From the NCBI GenBank assembly GCA_021785315.1, contig JAJYFX010000042.1:1-9502 (forward strand): DNA of 9,502 nucleotides. Direction: 5' to 3'. This document shows positions 1-7,317 of the stretch, piece after piece; position 1 is the stretch's first letter; each line of letters opens with the position of its first letter. The stretch is from Actinomycetes bacterium (GTDB lineage: Bacteria; Actinomycetota; Acidimicrobiia; Acidimicrobiales; Acidimicrobiaceae). Under the pieces are notes generated by a model, which was given only the letters and a program-made list of their open reading frames with translations, did not search any database and was not told the origin of the DNA. The position numbers were made by a program, and so were the translations under genes.

Positions 1-1152
1 GCGTCGCAGTCAGCTTCGTCCAGTTCGGCTTCGGGAACAGCTGTTGCGACTGTGAACAACCTCACCGTGCAAGGGAATGGTGCTGGCGCGTTGACCGTTT
101 CGGCCTTTAGTTCCAATCCAACTACTACGCCTCCTACTGGAGCCGTAGGAATTTATGAGGATATTCGCGTTGCTTCCGGCAGCAGCTTTACCTCGATAAA
201 TGTAACAGTTTGTAACGTTGGAGCAGGACGGTCGCTTGCTTGGTTCAACGGCACCACTTGGGTTTCCTTCTCAAGTGCGACGTATAATTCATCAACAGGT
301 TGCATCGATTCAACTATTTCCTCTTCCTCTAGCCCGTCACTTTCAGATTTGACCGGCACTCAGATTGCGGTTACCTCTCAGAGCACGACTACGACAGCGG
401 CACAAGGTTACTGGGAAGTTGCTTCCGATGGAGGTATCTTCTCCTTCGGAACCTCCACCTTCTACGGATCTATGGGTGGTAAGACCTTGGTCAAGCCGGT
501 TGTTGGTATGGCAGCCACGCCGGACGGCAAGGGCTACTGGCTCGTGGCGTCTGATGGCGGTATCTTCTCCTTCGGCGACGCGACATTCTACGGCTCGATG
601 GGTGGCAAGAGTATTAGTGCGCCGATTGTAGGCATGGCGGCTACACCAGATGGCAAGGGCTACTGGCTGGTTGGCAGTGACGGAGCGGTGTACCCATTTG
701 GCGATGCCACCTCCTATGGTTCAATGGCTGGCAAGACTCTCAACAAGCCGGTTGTTGGAATCGCAGCTACATCTGACGGCAAGGGCTACTGGCTTGCAGC
801 CTCAGACGGTGGAGTCTTCTCCTTCGGTGATGCTGTATTCCAAGGCTCTATGGGCGGCAAGACTCTCAACAAGCCCGTTGTTGGAATCGCGGCTGCGCCT
901 AGTGGTCAGGGTTACTGGTTGGTTGCATCTGACGGAGGTATCTTTACCTTCGGTAGTGCAACGTTCGAGGGCTCTATGGGTGGAAAGTCGCTCAACAAGC
1001 CGATGGTTGGCGTGATACCAACGTCTGACGGCCTTGGTTACTGGGAAGTCGCCTCAGACGGTGGAGTCTTCTCCTTTGGTGATGCTGTCTTCCAAGGCTC
1101 TATGGGTGGAAAGTCACTAAACATGCCGGTTGTTGGAGGGTCAGGGTTATAA
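1..1152 (+). CDS. Secreted/surface repeat protein, C-terminal part (5' end outside window)
   Basis: The frame is open from base 1, so the start lies upstream; the GTG at 52 is internal. Two regions are visible. Bases 1-405 encode a Ser/Thr/Ala-rich stretch around a small beta-rich module containing DIRVASGS and LAWFNGTTW, with two cysteines (codons at 211 and 301) that could form a disulfide. From 406 to the stop there are six 42-residue repeats of the GYWLVASDGGIFSFGDA type, the last cut short after VVGGSGL. There are no membrane segments or catalytic motifs in this part. Such repeats are common in exported proteins of Acidimicrobiia and related actinomycetes and may fold as propeller-like or beta-solenoid blades; that fold is inference. 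The export signal would be upstream. A strong terminator follows at 1181. A role at the cell surface or in adhesion is likely, but substrate or partner is unknown. Confidence 0.85.
   Translation, partial: ASQSASSSSASGTAVATVNNLTVQGNGAGALTVSAFSSNPTTTPPTGAVGIYEDIRVASGSSFTSINVTVCNVGAGRSLAWFNGTTWVSFSSATYNSSTGCIDSTISSSSSPSLSDLTGTQIAVTSQSTTTTAAQGYWEVASDGGIFSFGTSTFYGSMGGKTLVKPVVGMAATPDGKGYWLVASDGGIFSFGDATFYGSMGGKSISAPIVGMAATPDGKGYWLVGSDGAVYPFGDATSYGSMAGKTLNKPVVGIAATSDGKGYWLAASDGGVFSFGDAVFQGSMGGKTLNKPVVGIAAAPSGQGYWLVASDGGIFTFGSATFEGSMGGKSLNKPMVGVIPTSDGLGYWEVASDGGVFSFGDAVFQGSMGGKSLNMPVVGGSGL
406..1149 (+). repeat. Six tandem 126-bp (42-residue) coding repeats
   Basis: Units begin at 406, 532, 658, 784, 910 and 1036, each with a GGN-TAC-TGG (Gly-Tyr-Trp) start. 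Spacing is exactly 126 bp; the sixth has only 38 codons before the stop. Conserved positions are GYW at the start, SDG near residue 8, FG near 14, GSM(G/A)GK near 21 and P(V/I/M)VG near 31. Unit 3 is the most divergent (AVYPFG, SMAGK). Units 4 and 6 are much closer at DNA level than the rest: 799-854 and 1051-1106 differ at only two of 56 bases. Confidence 0.93.
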
Positions 1153-1180
1153 GTCTCCCTCACAGAGGGGAAGCAGTGAG

Positions 1181-1224
1181 AGGGTGGTGTAGAAATGCTA
1201 ATTTCTGCGTCACCCTTTTGCTTT
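1181..1224 (+). terminator. Rho-independent terminator after the repeat protein
   Basis: Bases 1181-1196 pair along their full length with 1201-1216: 16 pairs, three of them G-U, around a GCTA loop. The stem is followed by the broken T run TTTTGCTTT starting at 1216. It begins 29 bases after the stop codon of the repeat-protein gene, the expected place, and should separate that gene from the flippase gene. Confidence 0.85.
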
Positions 1225-1503
1225 GAGCAACGCGTATCGGAATGTACTTTCAAAACTAGGAATTGGAGTAGGGACGGTAATGAGTGATCCTCTTAGACCG
1301 GCGTAGGCCAGAGGAGTTACTGGGAATCGGTTTCAGGCTCATGCTGTCTTTTTAGGCTTTTGGAGTGGGTTATTGGGGTTGAAATGCAAATTGTGGAACC
1401 AATGATCCCGCCAGATATGGGTAAGGCCTTGAGGTAGGTCAGCTGAAGCATGTTGGGTGTAATTTGGTCACGAATTGGAAGAAGTCTCAGGTAATGATGC
1501 GCA
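1225..1503. other. Intergenic region upstream of the flippase-GT2 gene
   Basis: There is no convincing gene in these 279 bases. A bulged stem can be drawn from 1283-1293 with 1310-1321 (11 pairs, two G-U, A1315 bulged) and an inner GGC/GCC helix at 1300-1309. It has no T run, so it is not a terminator; it could be a leader RNA structure or chance. I recognise no riboswitch consensus. A promoter for the downstream gene should lie here, but I see no clear -35/-10 pair. Just before the ATG at 1504 there is only a weak AGG (1489-1491). Confidence 0.4.
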
Positions 1504-3615
1504 ATGAATGACAAATTGAGGAGGCTTGTTTCATCGAGCGGATTGGCTCAAGGGGGCCTTGCATTCTTCGTCGCTACCGCTATGGCCAATCTCTCCAATT
1601 TTGTATTTCACGTAATTGTCAGTCGCCTTCTTGGTCCTTCCACTTACGGTGCTCTCGGTGCGCTGTTGAATACACTGCTGGTCCTCTCGGTCCCACTCGC
1701 AGCTCTGCAGGCAGTGGTGACAAAGGCCGAATCTGCCCACCTTCATAGCGAAGGTCATGGCATTGGACTCCGTACCGCGCTCTATAGGGCAGTCCTGGCA
1801 GGTGCTGTGGGAACTGGAATGCTGGTCGTTCTGTCTCCTCTTGTCGATAGCTATCTCCACTTTCAGTCTTCGGTCCCTATGATTCTTCTGGCGATTTGGG
1901 TATTGCCGGCAGTTGTGGGCGCAGTGTTGCAAGGTGTTTTGATGGGTCGGCTGCGATTTTCAGTTGTGGCCGTAGCCACCGTCGTTGGGGGAATTTTCGG
2001 TCGTTTGGCCTTAGGGGTGCTGCTAATTGAATTGGGTTTTGGATTAGATGGGGCGGTACTTGCTTCAGTGCTTTCACAGGTGATTCTGACCGGCATCCTT
2101 CTTGTGCCTCTAATGCCTGAAGTCATTCATTCAAAGGTGAAGGAGTTGGGGATCGGGTTCCGAAGTGGAGTTCACTCAATTCTGGCACTGGGAGGCTACT
2201 GGGTATTAGCAAGTGAAGACACAGTCTTGGCACGGCATTTCCTTCCAGCCAAGGAGGCTGGTTTGTATGCCAGTGCCAGTACAGCTGGAAGGATTGCGCT
2301 GTTCCTACCCGGTGCGATTGGCATGCTGGCATTTCCGAGATTTGCCAGGGATAAGGGAGCGGGCCACCTCAGCCGATCTACGATCAGATGGTCGTTTCCA
2401 GCGACGGCTTTGTTGGGCCTCATATCCGCGGTTGTCCTGCTCGCCGTGCCGTCCATCGTGATTGAGGTACTGTTTGGAAGTAGCTACCTAGGTGCGCAGA
2501 ATGCTGTCAGAATTTTAGGAGTTGAGGCAGCAGGTCTGGGGATTCTTGCACTTCTAATCTATCTGCACTTAGCCCGAGATTCGTTGGCTTCACTATATGC
2601 CTGGCTAGGTGCCACCATCGCATTCGTCGGAATTGAACTATTTCATAGTTCAACAGTCTCGCTTGCATTGGTGATGCTGGTTTCCGTGGGAGTAGCTACA
2701 GGTGTTTCTCTTGTCGCCGCAATAAATGCATTGTTGATTAATCCTTTGATCGAAGATGTGGATTTCGTGGAGAAGCATCTCTTCAGTGCTACTACAGAAA
2801 TCGAAAGCGGTGTCGATCTGAGCATCGTCGTGCCTTACTACAATCCCGGGGCAGCTCTTAGTAAGCATGTTGCTGGGTTGGTCGAAGTTCTTGAGGCAAG
2901 CGGAATGCGCTTTGAGATAATCGCAGTGTCTGACGGATCAACCGATGGTAGTCCAGACACGCTTACAAATCTCTTTCCGGATCTCCTCAAAAATACCAAG
3001 CTTCCGAAGAATTCTGGGAAAGGTCAGGCACTGAGAGTTGGGCTCATGCAGGGTCGGGGGAAGTATCTTGGATTTATTGATGCTGATGGCGATATTCCTG
3101 CGATTGAATTGCTTGGGATCATTGAGGTCATACGAGCGTCAGACCTGGACATCATTACTGGAAGCAAGCGGCATCCCAGTTCTGTTGTGTATTATCCCAA
3201 ATTGCGGAGAGTCTATTCCTGGGGTTACCAGCAGTTGATTAGGACGCTCTTTCACCTGTCAGTTACCGATACTCAAACGGGGCTTAAAGTATTGAAGAGA
3301 GATGTGGTTAGGCAAGTACTTCCTCTCATGGTCGAGAAGCGCTTTGCATTTGACCTTGAGTTCTTCGTTGTGGCAAGACGCCTTGGGTATCGGGAAATTG
3401 TTGAGGTTCCTGTGGTCATTCAACGCAGATTTACTTCGACAATATCAATTAAAGCTGTCCGAGGGATGTTGGTCGATACGCTTGGGATATTTTATAGAAT
3501 GAATGTGCTTCGATACTACGATAGAGTCCTTGGGGAGAACGGCAAAGAGCAGGTCGCTGACTCTAAGGTTGACTGCGCAGCGATTGCGGATGCCCCTCAG
3601 TTGCCAATGGCATGA
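1504..3615 (+). CDS. Fusion protein: Wzx/MOP-type flippase plus GT2 glycosyltransferase
   Basis: This 703-residue protein has two parts. Residues 1 to about 415 form a polytopic membrane domain of the polysaccharide flippase type, with an N-terminal GLAFFVATAMANLSNFVF helix followed by RLLGPSTYGALGALL, a typical family signature, and roughly a dozen hydrophobic segments. Residues about 437-670 are a cytoplasmic GT-A domain: LSIVVPYYNPG (439-449), DGSTDGS (477-483), NSGKGQALRVGL (503-514), the metal-binding DADGD (526-530), and DTQTGLKVLKRD (589-600). The last two motifs resemble dolichyl-phosphate glucose/mannose synthases, so a polyprenyl-phosphate acceptor is plausible. Usual flippases are 400-500 residues without a GT; the fusion is the odd point. 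The reading frame is continuous across the junction. An in-frame stop at 1495 makes 1504 the first possible start. The tail after about 675 looks disordered. It probably exports or modifies a lipid-linked glycan; substrate unknown. Confidence 0.88.
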   Translation: MNDKLRRLVSSSGLAQGGLAFFVATAMANLSNFVFHVIVSRLLGPSTYGALGALLNTLLVLSVPLAALQAVVTKAESAHLHSEGHGIGLRTALYRAVLAGAVGTGMLVVLSPLVDSYLHFQSSVPMILLAIWVLPAVVGAVLQGVLMGRLRFSVVAVATVVGGIFGRLALGVLLIELGFGLDGAVLASVLSQVILTGILLVPLMPEVIHSKVKELGIGFRSGVHSILALGGYWVLASEDTVLARHFLPAKEAGLYASASTAGRIALFLPGAIGMLAFPRFARDKGAGHLSRSTIRWSFPATALLGLISAVVLLAVPSIVIEVLFGSSYLGAQNAVRILGVEAAGLGILALLIYLHLARDSLASLYAWLGATIAFVGIELFHSSTVSLALVMLVSVGVATGVSLVAAINALLINPLIEDVDFVEKHLFSATTEIESGVDLSIVVPYYNPGAALSKHVAGLVEVLEASGMRFEIIAVSDGSTDGSPDTLTNLFPDLLKNTKLPKNSGKGQALRVGLMQGRGKYLGFIDADGDIPAIELLGIIEVIRASDLDIITGSKRHPSSVVYYPKLRRVYSWGYQQLIRTLFHLSVTDTQTGLKVLKRDVVRQVLPLMVEKRFAFDLEFFVVARRLGYREIVEVPVVIQRRFTSTISIKAVRGMLVDTLGIFYRMNVLRYYDRVLGENGKEQVADSKVDCAAIADAPQLPMA

Positions 3616-3646
3616 TTGATAAATGGCAATTCAAGTCCGAGGCTGT

Positions 3647-4585
3647 TCAGACTTCAAGAAGCAGTTCGCTGAAGTAGGTGATGGTGCTTGGAAGGCCATC
3701 TTCTAACTTGGTAAGCGGCTGCCATCCGAGAGCATTTCTAACTCTATCGATGTCCGGCTGCCTCTGTTTCGGATCATCCTTCGGGAGAGGATGAAACTCG
3801 ATGTCAATATTTTTATCTACTAGGGTTCGAATGAGTTCGACTAATTCCATGATTGAGAATTCATTTGGATTGCCCAGATTGAACGGCCCCATAGTGGTGT
3901 TTGGGGAGTTCATCACTGTGATAAGGCCAGTGACAAGATCGTCGACGTAACAGAAGCTTCGAGTTTGTTGACCTGACCCAAATACGGTCAAAGGCTTCTT
4001 CGTCAGAGCTTGAACGATCAGGTTACTGATCACACGACCGTCATCCGGACGCATGTTCGGTCCATATGTATTGAAGATCCGAACGACTTTGATATCTACG
4101 TGTTTCTCTCTCATGAAGTCAAAAAAGAGTGTTTCGGCGACTCTTTTGCCTTCGTCATAGCAGGAGCGGATTCCGATCGGGTTTACGTTTCCCCAGTAGG
4201 TCTCGCTTTGTGGGTGTTCAAGAGGGTCGCCATAAACCTCGCTCGTCGATGCCTGAAGAATTCTTGCCCCACTGGTTGCGGCAAGTTCGAGAAGGTTCAA
4301 TGCTCCTAGCACACTGGTTTTTGTAGTCTTGATGGGGTCAGACTGGTAGAAGGGTGGGGATGCCGGGCATGCCAAGTTGTAGATCCTGTCAACTTCAATC
4401 TGGATATGATCAGTGACGTCACCTTCAATGAACGAGAATCCGGCGTACGCATCAAGTGCTCGGACATTTCTGACTTGGCCAGAGGAAAGATTGTCAAGGC
4501 ATAAGACTTCTTCACCCATGTCGAGCAGGGCCTTGCACAAATGCGATCCGATGAAGCCGGCTCCGCCAGTCACAAGATTACGCAA
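3647..4585 (-). CDS. uxs: UDP-glucuronic acid decarboxylase (UDP-xylose synthase)
   Basis: The 312-residue product is a complete extended short-chain dehydrogenase. It oxidises, decarboxylates and re-reduces UDP-glucuronate to UDP-xylose using bound NAD, in the cytoplasm. Visible features are the Rossmann loop GGAGFIGS (7-14), [17 protein letters not shown] (71-87), which is diagnostic for this subfamily, STSEVYGD (113-120), [18 protein letters not shown] (131-148) with the catalytic Tyr143/Lys147 pair, and [17 protein letters not shown] (169-185). Length matches soluble bacterial enzymes; there is no membrane anchor. The start is a TTG supported by a purine-rich ribosome site at 4591-4600; no ATG lies close upstream in frame. 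It is the second gene of an operon with ugd, whose product makes its substrate. It converges with the flippase-GT2 gene, the stops being 31 bases apart. Confidence 0.95.
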   Translation of the reverse strand: MRNLVTGGAGFIGSHLCKALLDMGEEVLCLDNLSSGQVRNVRALDAYAGFSFIEGDVTDHIQIEVDRIYNLACPASPPFYQSDPIKTTKTSVLGALNLLELAATSGARILQASTSEVYGDPLEHPQSETYWGNVNPIGIRSCYDEGKRVAETLFFDFMREKHVDIKVVRIFNTYGPNMRPDDGRVISNLIVQALTKKPLTVFGSGQQTRSFCYVDDLVTGLITVMNSPNTTMGPFNLGNPNEFSIMELVELIRTLVDKNIDIEFHPLPKDDPKQRQPDIDRVRNALGWQPLTKLEDGLPSTITYFSELLLEV

Positions 4586-4590
4586 TTAAT

Positions 4591-4600
4591 CCCCTTCCTT
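4591..4600 (-). promoter_or_regulatory. Ribosome-binding site that fixes the TTG start of uxs
   Basis: Read on the minus strand the site is AAGGAAGGGG, ending five bases before the TTG at 4585. It is a strong purine-rich Shine-Dalgarno, and the encoded N-terminus ([13 protein letters not shown]) begins exactly where this family normally starts, so the TTG is well supported. Confidence 0.75.
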
Positions 4601-4662
4601 ACATCTCTTATAATCGGCTGTCATGGTCGAGATCAGACAAGTCGATCGCCGTTGGTCGCGGT

Positions 4663-6009
4663 TCAGATGGTCTGGCGAGTTGCAGGCTGCGGCCTTCCGA
4701 TTGAGTAGTATTGAAATCCCATGGAGTGTAGCTTGTTGGGGTCCCACTGGTTTCTGCCATCAAATACTATCGGCTGGCTGAGGGCACGCGAAATCTCTTC
4801 GAAGTCAGGTGCCCGGAACTCTTTCCATTCTGTGACTAGAACAAGAGCATCTGCTCCCCGGAGTGCGGAGTACTTGCTTTCGTAGAAAGAGATGTTTTTC
4901 AGGTCGCTGAAAGTGGCAGTGGCAGTTGGAACCGCCACTGGGTCATAGGCGTTTACCTTAGCTCCTGAGTTGTGCAAAGCTGAGATCAGCGGAATACTGG
5001 GTGCACAACGCATATCATCGGTATCGGGTTTGAAGGAGAGACCCCAAACGGCAAATGTCTTATCGGTCAATTCTCCGTTGAAATGGACATTAATTTTCTC
5101 GAAGAGGTTGTGCTTCTGGTCCTCATTCACCGCATCGACGGATCTGAGTAATTGAGGGTTCAAACCAAGGGACTCAGCCGTGTGAATAAGGGCATTCACA
5201 TCCTTCGGAAAGCATGATCCTCCATACCCGCATCCCGCATATAAGAATGAATGGCCGATCCGCGGATCTGATCCCACGCCATGCCGTATCTGTTCTATGT
5301 CTGCACCAACTCGTTCCGCGATCCGGGAAATTTCATTCATCAGGCTGATTCTTGCTGCCAAGAATGCATTTGCGGTGTATTTGGTAAGTTCTGCTGAAGC
5401 GATATCCATTTCTATGATTATGTTCTCTCGCCGCTGGAATGGTGCGAAAAGTTCTCGCATTGTTTCGAAAGCGGCAGTGGCGTCAGCGCCAACTACGATG
5501 CGGTCTGGTTTCATGAAGTCATCAACCGCCGCACCCTCTTTTAGAAACTCTGGATTTGAGACGACATGGAATTCGATCGCCTCATTCCGTCTATCCAGTT
5601 CCGCCTGGATGATGTCTCTAACCCTTTTGGAGGTACCAACTGGTACCGTGCTCTTTGTGACGATTACCTTGGGTTCTTCCATGTACTGGCCAATGGCGGA
5701 TGCTATGTCGAATATGGCGCCGAGGTCGGCAGAACCATCCGATTGGGGGGGAGTACCGGCCGCTGTGAACAAAATGTCGCCAGACGACACGGCGTCCTTC
5801 TGCGAAGTTGTGAACGAGAGCCTGTTCGAACGAACATTTCTAAGTAGTAGCTCCTCAAGTCCCGGCTCGTAGAAAGTGATTCTCCCATCGCAGAGTTTTC
5901 CAATCTTGCCGGCGTCTATGTCCATGCATGTGACTGTGTTGCCAATCTCAGCGAGGCCCACAGCTGTCACAAGTCCTACGTAGCCAGCTCCAAAAATGGA
6001 AATCTTCAT
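4663..6009 (-). CDS. ugd: UDP-glucose 6-dehydrogenase
   Basis: The 448-residue cytoplasmic enzyme oxidises UDP-glucose to UDP-glucuronate with two NAD+. The three-domain order is intact: N-terminal Rossmann domain with GAGYVG (7-12), AGTPPQ (84-89) and TKSTVPVGT (118-126); central domain with NPEFLKEG (152-159), Lys210 in ELTKYTANAFLA, and the catalytic Cys266 in GYGGSCFPKD (261-270); C-terminal UDP-binding domain with WGLSFKPDTDDMR (322-334). Length and all catalytic residues are as expected. The ATG start has AGGAG nine bases upstream. It precedes uxs by 77 bases on the same strand, so the two form a UDP-xylose supply operon that is read opposite to its neighbours. The short tail after residue 435 (RPQPATRQTI) is unremarkable. 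Confidence 0.96.
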   Translation of the reverse strand: MKISIFGAGYVGLVTAVGLAEIGNTVTCMDIDAGKIGKLCDGRITFYEPGLEELLLRNVRSNRLSFTTSQKDAVSSGDILFTAAGTPPQSDGSADLGAIFDIASAIGQYMEEPKVIVTKSTVPVGTSKRVRDIIQAELDRRNEAIEFHVVSNPEFLKEGAAVDDFMKPDRIVVGADATAAFETMRELFAPFQRRENIIIEMDIASAELTKYTANAFLAARISLMNEISRIAERVGADIEQIRHGVGSDPRIGHSFLYAGCGYGGSCFPKDVNALIHTAESLGLNPQLLRSVDAVNEDQKHNLFEKINVHFNGELTDKTFAVWGLSFKPDTDDMRCAPSIPLISALHNSGAKVNAYDPVAVPTATATFSDLKNISFYESKYSALRGADALVLVTEWKEFRAPDFEEISRALSQPIVFDGRNQWDPNKLHSMGFQYYSIGRPQPATRQTI

Positions 6010-6240
6010 CTTTTTTGACTCCTATATCATTGCTGAGACTGTGAAATGAGTCTTAAATCTGTCTAAAACCGTACTATATACCGTTCATAGAGAAATGCCG
6101 GGATTGATACATATAAAATAGTGCCAAGAATCAGCGAATTCATCTGAATTGAATTCGAATGTTCGTTTTCCAACGTCGGCTTGCAATGACAAGGCTGATT
6201 CCAGCAAATCGATGGCAACAACCAGTTGAAGGGGCGCCGG
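6010..6240. promoter_or_regulatory. Divergent AT-rich control region between ugd and the GT2 gene
   Basis: The ugd-uxs operon and the glycosyltransferase gene are transcribed away from this spacer, so it should hold promoters for both. On the minus strand TATAGT (plus-strand 6073-6078) is a possible -10 for ugd, without a good -35. On the plus strand the TACATATAAAAT stretch near 6108-6119 could serve the GT2 gene, again without a clear -35. A small inverted repeat AGACT/AGTCT (6036-6040 and 6049-6053) lies close to ugd, and two GAATTC palindromes lie at 6136-6141 and 6151-6156. No open frame here looks coding. The promoters are guesses; the divergent arrangement is seen directly. Confidence 0.4.
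6229..6234 (+). promoter_or_regulatory. Ribosome-binding site favouring the TTG start at 6241
   Basis: AAGGGG ends six bases before the TTG at 6241, an ideal spacing. The alternative in-frame TTG at 6226 has no comparable site before it and would place this sequence inside the coding region. Confidence 0.6.
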
Positions 6241-7206
6241 TTGACCAAAGTCAGCGTTATCATCCCGGTCAAGGAGATAAACGACTATGCGCGTGAGTGC
6301 ATTTCGCACATCAGGAGCCTATCTGAGACGTGCGAGATCATACTCGTTCCCGATCACGATGACGGAACCAGTATCAATGGCGCAACAATCATTCCGTCTT
6401 GGCCAATTGTGGCTCCCGGGGAAAAGCGCGATATGGCTGCCAAGCTGGCATCTGGAGAGGTTCTGGCCTTCATCGACGACGACGCATATCCGAGTGATCA
6501 GTGGCTTGATGCCGCTTTGCCGCATCTTGATAATCCCGGGATAGCCGCAGTGGGTGGACCAGGCGTAACACCGCCAACTGACGGACGCCGGGAACGGGCT
6601 TCTGGTTGGATACTAGCCAGCCCAATGGGGAGCGGGGCATATACGTACAGGTTCAGACCAGGGCGGTGCCGAATCGTTGATGATTTTCCTTCAATGAATC
6701 TTCTGGTTAAGGCTCCCGAGTTTTTCGCTGTTGGGGGATTCAAGTCAAGATACTGGCCCGGGGAGGATACCGAGTTCTGTCGCAAATTGATCAGTGATTT
6801 GGGAAAGAGGATCGTTTATGAGCCAAAGGCAGTCGTTTTCCATCATCGACGCGCAGTTTTTCGTTCCCACTTGCGCCAACAGGCACGCTACGGTCTCCAT
6901 CGGGGGCATTTCGCCAAGCAGTTTGCAGGCAACTCGCGAAGGATTGCGTATGCGGTGCCAGCGCTTTTTTCTATAGGACTTGTTGTTGGAATACCGGTTT
7001 CCCTATTGTCACAATTAGGTGCAAATGTGTATCTGTCGGTTCTTGGAGTGTATCTCACCGCACTTATACTGACAGGCGCCTGGGTCTGGAAGCATGATAA
7101 TGATCTCAGAGTCGTCCTCTACACGCTTTGTGGGATTGTTGCCACCCATGCCGTCTATGGTCTTTCATACCTGAAAGGCCTTTTCAGTAGTGATCTTTTG
7201 CACTAA
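6241..7206 (+). CDS. GT2 family glycosyltransferase with C-terminal membrane segments
   Basis: With the TTG at 6241 the product has 321 residues. The GT-A fold is clear: VSVIIPVKE (4-12) at the N-terminus, PGEKRDMAAKLASGEVLAFIDDDAYP (59-84) with the metal-binding DDD at 79-81, FPSMNLLVKAPEFFAVGGF (149-167) for acceptor binding, the general-base GED (174-176), and RQQARYG (212-218), which matches the Q/RxxRW-like helix of processive or membrane-linked GT2 enzymes. Two or three hydrophobic segments follow (about 237-258, 262-282, 290-312), so it should sit on the inner face of the membrane. It transfers a sugar from a nucleotide donor to a glycan or lipid acceptor; which sugar cannot be read from sequence, although UDP-GlcA and UDP-Xyl are made next door. 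The start choice rests on the ribosome site; 6226 is the alternative. The radical SAM gene follows after 111 bases. Confidence 0.9.
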   Translation: MTKVSVIIPVKEINDYARECISHIRSLSETCEIILVPDHDDGTSINGATIIPSWPIVAPGEKRDMAAKLASGEVLAFIDDDAYPSDQWLDAALPHLDNPGIAAVGGPGVTPPTDGRRERASGWILASPMGSGAYTYRFRPGRCRIVDDFPSMNLLVKAPEFFAVGGFKSRYWPGEDTEFCRKLISDLGKRIVYEPKAVVFHHRRAVFRSHLRQQARYGLHRGHFAKQFAGNSRRIAYAVPALFSIGLVVGIPVSLLSQLGANVYLSVLGVYLTALILTGAWVWKHDNDLRVVLYTLCGIVATHAVYGLSYLKGLFSSDLLH

Positions 7207-7317
7207 TATGTTCTGAAACTCTACCTTGATAAGAACTTCGACTAAAGAATGAAATGGTTCGTTCAGCAGACTTGATTACCACTTCAATTTGCCGCAGAGC
7301 CCCACAGAGAGGAAGCT

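Noticed and set aside
365..1015. Two plus-strand frames inside the repeat gene
   Set aside because: Both are out-of-frame readings of the 126-bp repeats; their apparent repeats follow from the real frame.
406..1149. CRISPR-like or satellite array
   Set aside because: The period is 126 bp, the reading frame is kept throughout and substitutions are mostly synonymous or conservative; these are protein repeats.
1384..1437. 17-codon ATG frame in the leader of the flippase gene
   Set aside because: It has only a weak GGGG upstream, no attenuator-like structure after it and no codon signature; length is within chance.
4010..4309. Plus-strand open frame opposite uxs
   Set aside because: It lies wholly within the conserved catalytic region of uxs on the other strand and has no independent support.
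5297..5872. Long plus-strand open frame (191 codons) opposite ugd
   Set aside because: It is antisense to an intact, motif-complete ugd and has no recognisable motif or ribosome site; it is a shadow of that gene's codon pattern.
6226..6240. Upstream TTG (6226) as the start of the GT2 gene
   Set aside because: No ribosome site precedes it, while AAGGGG at 6229-6234 is ideally placed for the TTG at 6241, and the family start VSVIIPV follows directly.
7171..7187. CTGAAA/TTTCAG palindrome near the end of the GT2 gene as a terminator
   Set aside because: It lies inside the coding sequence, has a short A/T-rich stem and no T run after it.
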